Shown here: in pieces, positions 56,962 through 64,000 of the stretch
Numbering within the stretch: position 1 is the stretch's first letter
How the letters are laid out: every line of letters begins with the position of its first letter
Assembly: GCF_040183065.1 (NCBI RefSeq)
Contig: NC_091120.1
Span: 183,360,396-183,424,395 of the forward strand
Length of the DNA stretch: 64,000 nt
Reading direction: 5' to 3'
From: Periplaneta americana
Lineage: Eukaryota; Arthropoda; Insecta; Blattodea; Blattidae
The notes under the pieces: model-generated
What the model was told of the DNA's origin: nothing
Database searches by the model: none
Seen by the model: the letters and a program-made list of their open reading frames with translations, nothing else
Program-made: the position numbers and the translations under genes

Positions 56962-58383
56962 GTACTACGCGACCAAGGCGGGAACCGTTTTGTTTGGTGG
57001 CGCTGTGATTCGCTTCACAATACAGGCCGTGTTGTAAAGTCCGCATCAGATGCAAAATGAAGTACATGCTGAACTGCGCTCTCGTTTCATTATTATTAAC
57101 ACGCTTTATATGTTATATGTTCGTATATATAGTTAACTTTATTGTTTAGTTTTATTTTATCATAAGCTTACACATATAGGAATCTATTCAGAAAACACAC
57201 CACAACATCGGTGTTCGTAAAGGAGGGAACATGAATCGAAAGTAACGTAAACTAAAGTAGGTACCGTATTTTATACAATATTTCATTTGATATACATTTC
57301 TTATCTTAGCATTTTAAAGTGGTCGTACTCTGGACATCATATATGAGGAAAGCACCAGGTAGGCCTATAAAACCATCACTACCACCAGCAGCGCTACTAT
57401 AAGTCGTTGACCTGCACTGCTATTTTTTTTATTTTTTATTTTTATTGGGTTATTTTACGACGCTGTATCAACATCTAGGTTATTTAGCGTCTGAATGAAA
57501 TGACGGTGATAATGCCGGTGAAGTGAGTCCGGGGTCCAGCACCGAAAGTTACCCAGCATTTACTGGTATTGGGTTGAGGGAAAACCCCGGAAAAAACCTC
57601 AACCAGGTAACTTGCCCCGATCGGGATTCGAACCCGGGTCACCTGGTTTCGCGGCCAGACGCGCTGACCGTTACTCCACAGGCGTGGACTGCACTGCTAT
57701 TTGTATATACTACTGACACATTTACGTATTGCCAACATTTGTGGACAGTGTAATGGATATGGAACCATGTTTCGTCCAGGTAAATAACAGACTACTAACT
57801 TATATCAGAAGGTTCTATTACATATTTTCTTTTATCTTTACATTTTTTGAATGCAAACCCCATGGACAGTATGAGTTTTGGTAAAATTCCCTTGCATCCT
57901 TTAAAACCTATCTCTCTCTTACAAAACTTATGCAACTTTCCTAATGTTGGAAGCTCTTTGTAGAGACCATAATATTTAGGAACTTCTCATCTTATGATAA
58001 ATTTGTCCATATCGTCTAATTCAACCAATTTGCAGGAGATCGTCTAACTTTGTTTGGTGTCGATATTTCTACACCCTTGTCCTCCTTTCTAATTCTACTA
58101 ATTGTTTCCTTATTTAACTTCACAATAGCTGCAGCACGCTCTGTTGTCTTCGATAGAGGTAGGAATAAATCAATTGTCTTTTCTTCATCACAAAACTTTA
58201 TGGCATTATAAATACTGTAATGCTCAGCGCTTGGCTACGAAACACACGTCTTCCTACACGCGGCATTGCGACCAGATTGAAACGCTAGGTACTGGATGTG
58301 ACGACACTCCAGCAGTAAACATACGCAGCGAGCACGGAGTTCCTCATTCTGCCACGACGGGTCCCGCCTTGGTCGCGTAGTAC
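56962..58383. mobile_element. TIR element with Tc1/IS630-like transposase relic
   Basis: TIRs gtactacgcgaccaaggcgg and the complement ccgccttggtcgcgtagtac at 58364-58383. The interior holds a SINE (57426-57688) and minus-strand coding relics at 57800-58150: TERAAAIVKLNKETISRIRK, SPANWLNELDDMDKFIIR, YYGLYKELPTLGKLHKFCKR and GFKGCKGILPKLI. This is the helix-turn-helix and linker region of the same transposase family as 26731. DDE core not present. Confidence 0.78.
57426..57688 (-). mobile_element. tRNA-derived SINE, intact, copy 2
   Basis: 263 bp with a 14 bp duplication, ctgcactgctattt (57412-57425, 57689-57702), exact. The head, body and T-run match the copies at 48498 and 59804. Confidence 0.93.
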
Positions 58384-58625
58384 GTACGGTGATTGCAAGC
58401 ACCCATGCAGAACTAGAAAGGAGGTAATGTAATTTCTTATGAAACCAACTGTATTCTCACAGTGCCATCCCATCTCATGGATCATGACGTCATGTATACT
58501 TCGTGCGTTCCAAACTTCAGTCTCGCGAATCGGTGATCCTAGGCCGCAATCCGGTGACAAAGTTTAAGATCGGAGTACTGTTGCGAAAAATATAATAAAG
58601 TTGTTGCCGCGGATCGAAGAATATC

Positions 58626-59152
58626 AGCGTATTCCGAATCTCCCCGGTCCGGTGGCATCAATGACGTCACATTGCAACCAAAATAAGGAACAAAACTGCT
58701 GGAAGAATCGATGCTGTCATGGCGACTGTGTAAGTGGTTATCCGTGCTACGCTAGCAAAATTTTGCGAAATTTCCGTACTGCCATCTCGTTCAAATAAAA
58801 GAGATCATAAACAACTTATTTCTTGAACCGGTGGTAATAACTGGTCTGTTGACATGTTCGCTCATAAGCCATTAACATATTGTTTTTACGTTGTGCTCAT
58901 TACAAACGATATAGCAGAACTAAAGCAGAACACACCGCCATGACACAACGGTGCACGATGTCATTCGTCTGCTAATTCCCGCCGTATACAAGAACCAATC
59001 AGATTCACTGATGGCGGCTGATGGAGACTGCCACCACCTCTGCAAGTTGATGGCACCGGTGCGACACCGGTGGAGCATCAATGACGTCATCGGTGGAATT
59101 CGGAACACCGTGATGCCATCGGATTGCTCACCGGTGAGATTCGGAATACGCT
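58626..59152. mobile_element. MITE with GC-rich interior and TGACGTCA words
   Basis: TIRs agcgtattccgaatctcc and its complement ending 59152 (ggagattcggaatacgct region, one mismatch). The interior repeats gcatcaatgacgtca at about 58656 and 59072 and ccggtg words in both orientations. It is more GC-rich than its surroundings. No ORF. Confidence 0.75.
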
Positions 59153-59790
59153 CTATGTGACTAGAGGGTGACGATGTCGTTAGTAAGAGCACAGCACAGG
59201 CATGGGAATAAAGGAGGGGAGGTATAGATGGCTGAGTTCACTCCTTCCACAATATTTCGGAATGAGCTGCTTGTTTCTCCATCAACGGGTAACTACATGA
59301 ACTTCGACTTGGCTTATCTTTAGCTTAGGAGTGTGCAAAACTAATGCAGCATGCCATTACATTAAACAGTTCAAGTCAAGCCAAAACACATAACATAGGC
59401 ATTCACATTGTCATAAAGTCAGTTATGCGCTTTATATCGTCCACACTGTAGGGTCAGAACAATTCTGTCTATATTAGGATGAATATTATTACTACATGAA
59501 TGTGAAGCGTATATGAGTTGATAATCTCTTAGACGTGAACGTGCAGTATTTTTAACTAGTTTCATTAAAAAAAGTCTCAAAATTTATTATATGGATCCAA
59601 AGACTGAGATCATCTTAGCTACGAAATTAGGTACCTAAGTTCGGAAAATTGTTAGTTCATACAATTCCTTGCCGGTTTTAGCTGACATTTTAAAAAGGGT
59701 ATTGTTCTCTATGGTTCGGCAGGAAAGTAAAGCAGGAAAGGTTAATTACCAGAATTGTATAAAAATATATTTTCCAAAGCCTCCTTAGTA
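59153..59790. other. Intron 6 sequence, nothing recognised
   Basis: No coding or bounded repeat seen. Confidence 0.5.
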
Positions 59791-59803
59791 CTATACCATG
59801 TTA

Positions 59804-60058
59804 TTATTTTTATTTTAGTTCGTTATTTTACGATGCTTTATCAACAGCTTAGGTTATTTAGCGTCTCAATGAGATGGTGATAATGCCGGTTAAATGAGTC
59901 AGGAGTCCAGCACCGAAAATTACCCAGCATTTTCTCGTAATGGGTTGAGGGAAAACCCCGGAGAGAACCTCAACCTGGTAACTTGCCCCGACCGGGAATC
60001 GAACCCGGGCCACCTGGCTTCGCGGCCAGATGTGGTAACCGTTACTCCACAGGTGTGG
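59804..60058 (-). mobile_element. tRNA-derived SINE, intact, copy 3
   Basis: 255 bp with an exact 14 bp duplication, actataccatgtta (59790-59803, 60059-60072). The minus-strand head contains GGAGTAACGG and box B GGTTCGATTCC. Confidence 0.93.
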
Positions 60059-60453
60059 ACTATACCATGTTACAAAATATCTGTAGGTGCAGTAACTAAT
60101 GTTTGTGTCATTATGACATTTATCTTTAAATAACTTGAAAACGATTAGGGATATCTCAAAACAGATTGCACCATTGTTTTTTTTCTTTTCAGAAAATTTT
60201 ACATGATTGTGAGTAACTACATGACACACTTTCCATATAAAATTTCAAGGCTGCATCCAAAATGGCGGCTTTTGAGATAGCTAAAGGCTAGAATCGAATG
60301 TATCACTGGTAGAGCATTTGGTCTTACAAAAACCGGTAACACCTATAGTAATAGAAAATCAAGCGTATGGGAGAAATTTATATGGTTCCAAACTTTTGAT
60401 TCACTCTGTATTACATGTGAGTTTACGATGAACCTATTGATAACACTACAAGA

Positions 60454-61255
60454 TAGCTCAGGTTAAAGAAATTACCCCCAAACTAAATTCAGCTTGTTTT
60501 GCTATTAGATCTATGCAAAAAATAGTAAATGTCAATACCTTAAAAACAATATACTTTGCATACTTCCACTCGGTAATGAGTTTTGGAATAATATTCTGGG
60601 AAAATTCCATAGGTAGTAACAATATATTTTCTCTTACAAAAAAGAGTAATTAGAATAATAGTAGGTGCCAAATCTAGGGAATCGTGTAGGAATATTTTCA
60701 AAAAACTACAAATAATGCCCATGGCTTGTCAGTATATCTTTTCATTAATAATCTTCCTCGTATGTAATCGTGAAAACTTTGTAACTAATTCAACAGTTCA
60801 TAGCATAAATACAGGTCAAAAAAATGATTTTCATACTCCATCGGCAAGTCTATCGTGCTATCAAAAAGGAGTGCGTTATATGGCAGTAAAAATTTTTAAT
60901 AGCCTCCCTATCGATATAAAAAATTAAACTCTAAACTTAAGATTATTTAGGGCCAAATTAAAGAAGTACCTAATTTCTCACGCCTTCTATTCTGTAGGTG
61001 AATTCATGACATTCAATAACGCTTCATGAAATTGATACTAAAACTTTGTGTTGTACTAGTAGACTATATTGTAAAACTCGTCTGTATATATTTCATCTAG
61101 ACTGTGACTATAAATTAAGACATTATAATAGTATTAAGTTTTTTGACTTGTTCCATATTCTAGCTGTAAAGCAATGTATGAATAACCATAGAATGTTAAT
61201 AAATACAATACAATACAATACAATACAATACAATACAATACAATACAATACAATG
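60454..61255 (+). pseudogene. Non-LTR retrotransposon with (CAATA)n tail, copy 2
   Basis: Encodes EITPKLNSACFAIRSMQKIV, FHSVMSFGIIFW, then shifted frames with MPMACQYIFSLIIFLVCNRE and GVRYMAVKIFNSLPIDIKN. It ends in about ten aatac units (61200-61254). It is 5'-truncated within the thumb region. Clearly the same family as 45069-46330. Confidence 0.88.
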
Positions 61256-61522
61256 TCTGCTGTATTATACTTGCTCACTGTTTATGAAAATTGAACAATG
61301 TATTGCAAGTTGCTCCTCAACTGTTTGCGCACAGAGGCGGCCAAACTAAAAATTGTACACCTGTAACAGATTTAATTTATGTTGGAGTCAATGTGACTAT
61401 GGCATATTTCAGAATCTTGCATGCTTTTCTAGTAACAAGCGTTGACACAACTACAATACTGTAATTTTGTTTACGCAGACAGGATAGACAGGATTGTAAC
61501 ATTGTCTGTTGATATTTTTCAG

Positions 61523-61665
61523 GGCGTTTCTGTCAATATGACTACGGCAAATCTGAAAACCTCAAGCGCTACAACAGTACCCAACCACCCAGCTACAACA
61601 TCAGTAAAACAGAAGTGCCTGTCGCTATATTTTACGCAGAAGCCGATACTACGGCCGATGTAACT
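61523..61665 (+). CDS. Acid lipase gene B, exon 7
   Basis: 143 nt between gatatttttcag and gtaagt. With exon 6 it reads GRFCQYDYGKSENLKRYNST, QPPSYNISKTEVPVAIFYAE and ADTTADVT. The expected catalytic Asp lies in the ADTTAD segment. Phase in 1, out 0. Running total is 358 codons. By gene A the last exon adds about 51, giving a full-length enzyme near 409 residues, normal for the family. The last exon is not in the window. Differences from gene A cluster around the catalytic Asp. Confidence 0.93.
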
Positions 61666-61785
61666 GTAAGTAGAATAATTATTATTAATTACCTATTATC
61701 ATTGGACGTTATGGAAATAGCCGACCTTATCACCCATCAGTGTAACATGTTACAGAATTCTTGATATAATATGGCTGTCGGGATC

Positions 61786-63090
61786 TAGTGCTGCTCATGA
61801 TTAGGTTTTCTCCGGAGCGGTTGTTTGCGCGCTTTCAATCGGAGACCTCCGGTTACCTCCGATTGATGCCGCGCAGGTTGTATATGTGCTGTGGCGCAGA
61901 CATACACTTTCCGCTGAGCATTCCTTTAATCGGATCAGGTAGTGTTTCGAGTCCGCTGACGTCCGCGTATCTTTTAAATTAAGTTCTAATTTGTTGTTGT
62001 TTAATCTCTCTTTTATGTTAATCTCTCTCTCTTTCTTCGGCTCTTTTTTGTGTTGCTTAAAGTGCTACGTTAGCTGACAGATTTTTTTTCTAGTTTTGAA
62101 ATTCATAGTATATGTGGAAAGACGTATTAGTTTTATGTCATTGATCAAATTAATAACATTCAATCTAACTGCAAAATTAACGCAGAAGTAAAGCTATTCA
62201 GTAGCTAATGGAAACATTTATACTGTAGTTCTCCTAGAAAATCTCGTTTAATCACAAACATTGTTTGTCAATTATTATTCTAATCGGTTTAGTTTAACGT
62301 AAAATATATTAAGGGAGCTTCAGAATGGAACAAAAGAAACGTGGGCTATCAATGGGATAAAGTTTACTGTCCAACATAATATATTCAGATTCTTCACCGG
62401 ACAGGATTGTGATTATTGTGTTAAAGGGTGTCAGTATTTGAACTGCCTCTTCTAAAATGCGCCACTCTTGCTCTGTAATAAAAATATAAGCGGGTATCAA
62501 CTTAAGGATAATTGTAATTATATTATTACCACATGTTTCTTTAGTTTCATTCAGAAACTCAATATTTTAATCCAAACAGCAAAATATAACTCAAGTCGTC
62601 TTTTAAATATTTCATATATCTTTTATTGCCTCGAAAGTTACGTTTTAGAGAAATTTTAAGACTTTTTCCTATACTGTGGGCACTAAAACAATTTAAAAAG
62701 AAATCGTATCAAATGTTTTGCGTAATTGTTTTCATCAAGTTCGCGATTGTGCGATCGCTTCAAATGGTCTAACAAATTCGAAATTCCACCACCCTTAGAA
62801 TAAATTCGCCCACAAAAGTTTACAGAGTACGACTTTATTATTACCTTCAACTAAATTAAGGAATTTCCATGCGACGGATATCCGATTTGGTGCCATTTTA
62901 TTCCCCTCACAACTACCGTCAGTCCGTACGCGCCGGTCGTCCTTGAGCTAACTGTCGCTTCGCTCCGAACCACCGCGTCCCTCCGTAGTCCCCTGTTCCA
63001 CCTACGGTAGTACCGGAGATCACCGGTGGAGAGCTTTATTCGTAATCTCCGATTCCTCAGCGGTAGTAGTCACTCCGATGAGCAGCACTG
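61786..63090 (-). mobile_element. Non-autonomous hAT element with perfect 8 bp duplication
   Basis: TIRs tagtgctgctcat and atgagcagcactg, flanked by tcgggatc at 61778-61785 and 63091-63098. A minus-strand frame at 62500-62309 reads TEQEWRILEEAVQILTPFNT and LSGEESEYIM, the mid-region of hAT transposases (E-W-x-x-L...L-x-P-F...T-x-x-L-S-G). A GC-rich stretch with CTCCGGAG-type dyads lies near both ends. Gene A carries the empty homologous site near 2018. Confidence 0.9.
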
Positions 63091-63359
63091 TCGGGATCTC
63101 ACCCCGAGCACCTACCGGCAAAATGCTGCCTACAATGGCAGAAGGAGAGATGGATTATGAGACCTACCCAGTAGCGGCTGGTGGTCAAAATAATGAGTGT
63201 GTTGCAATCTCTATATCGGCCTACTGTATACACTTATATGTATTTATATTAATTTGAGACTCGCCTAGTGACGAAATATGGAGTCCATACGACGTTCCTT
63301 CCTACTGCAGAACTTGTCAATTACGCTGGTGTTAAACCCCTCCATATTGGACATTAGCC

Positions 63360-64000
63360 TATACTCTTTTCTATTGACACTATCACCTTTACTTTTTAAC
63401 TTCGCTCTAGAGTATGAAATTAGGAAAGTACAGGATAACAGAGAGGGTTTGGAATTGAGCGGGTTACATCAGCTGCTTGTCTATGCGGATGACGTGAATA
63501 AGTTAGGAGAAAATCCACAAACGATTAAGGAAAATACGGGAATTTTACTTGAAGCAAGTGAAGAGATATGTTTGGAAGTAATTCCCGAAAAGAAGAAGTA
63601 TATGATTATGTCTTGTGACGAGAATATTGCACGAAATGGAAATATAAAAATTGGAAATTTATCCTTTGAAGAGGTGGAAAAATTCAAATATCTGGGAGCA
63701 ACAGTAACTAATATAAATGATACTCGGGAGGAAATTAAACACAGAATAAATATGGGAAATGCGTGTTATTATTCGGTTGAGAAGCTTTTATCATCCAGTC
63801 TGCTGTTAAAAAATCTGAAAGTTAGAATTTATAAAACAGTTGTATTACCGATTGTTCTTTATGGTTGTGAAACTTGGACTCTCACTTTGAGAGAGGAACA
63901 TAGGTTAAGGGTATTTGAGAATAAGGTGCTTAGGAAAATATTTAGGGCTACGAGGGATGAAGTTACAGGAAAATGGAGAAAGTTACACAACACAGAACTG
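63360..64000 (+). mobile_element. Non-LTR retrotransposon with (GTAA)n tail family, copy 3
   Basis: Reads [74 protein letters not shown] and continues off the right edge. It starts further upstream than copy 1, within the LSPLLF motif before YADD. The frame is open as far as seen. Confidence 0.87.

Overview
This is a eukaryotic, almost certainly insect, nuclear window. The only host gene content is two neighbouring members of the insect acid lipase (lipase 3-like, alpha/beta-hydrolase) family, both on the + strand and split into small phase-compatible exons by very large introns. The rest is AT-rich intron and spacer packed with transposable elements (TEs) of nearly every class. The mix of giant introns, tRNA-derived SINEs, Helitrons, P/piggyBac/mariner/hAT relics and several non-LTR families suits a large-genome hemimetabolous insect. 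A cockroach or relative (Blattodea) is my best guess, by inference only.

Lipase gene A enters from the left with its last two coding exons (1728-1870 and 5691-5846, stop at 5844-5846, AATAAA at 5879). Lipase gene B starts at 11096 with a signal peptide and runs through seven exons (11096-11191, 14259-14484, 30604-30721, 34894-35140, 42395-42553, 48165-48249, 61523-61665). All junctions are GT-AG and keep frame, giving 358 codons. By comparison with gene A, one last exon of about 51 codons lies beyond the right edge. The GHSMG nucleophile elbow is in exon 4. Exon 7 and its flanking intron are clearly duplicated between A and B, so this is part of a tandem lipase cluster.

Layout: 1-1.2 kb long palindrome; 1.7-5.9 kb end of gene A, with a Jockey-like relic in its last intron; 6-11 kb spacer with MITEs, an RT relic, a 0.67 kb repeat and a SINE; 11-14.5 kb exons 1-2 around a hAT relic and an RNase H relic; 14.5-30.6 kb a 16 kb intron with non-LTR copies, four or five TIR families, a Helitron and decayed transposase ORFs; 30.6-35 kb exons 3-4 around a minisatellite and an inverted Helitron; 35-42.4 kb an intron with a mariner inserted into an uncharacterised transposon ORF; 42.4-48.2 kb exons 5-6 around nested retroelements; 48.3-61.5 kb a 13 kb intron dominated by a 5.6 kb P element that carries a piggyBac MITE and has its empty site in a neighbouring repeat; 61.5-64 kb exon 7, a non-autonomous hAT with a perfect 8 bp target duplication, and a third copy of the TAAG-tailed retroelement.

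The most interesting material is the TE archaeology. It includes a P element with THAP exons, TIRs, 8 bp duplication and internal empty-site proof. It also includes several TIR families in which a word from the terminus recurs internally, two recurrent uncharacterised transposon-borne proteins, and several insertions dated relative to each other by nesting.
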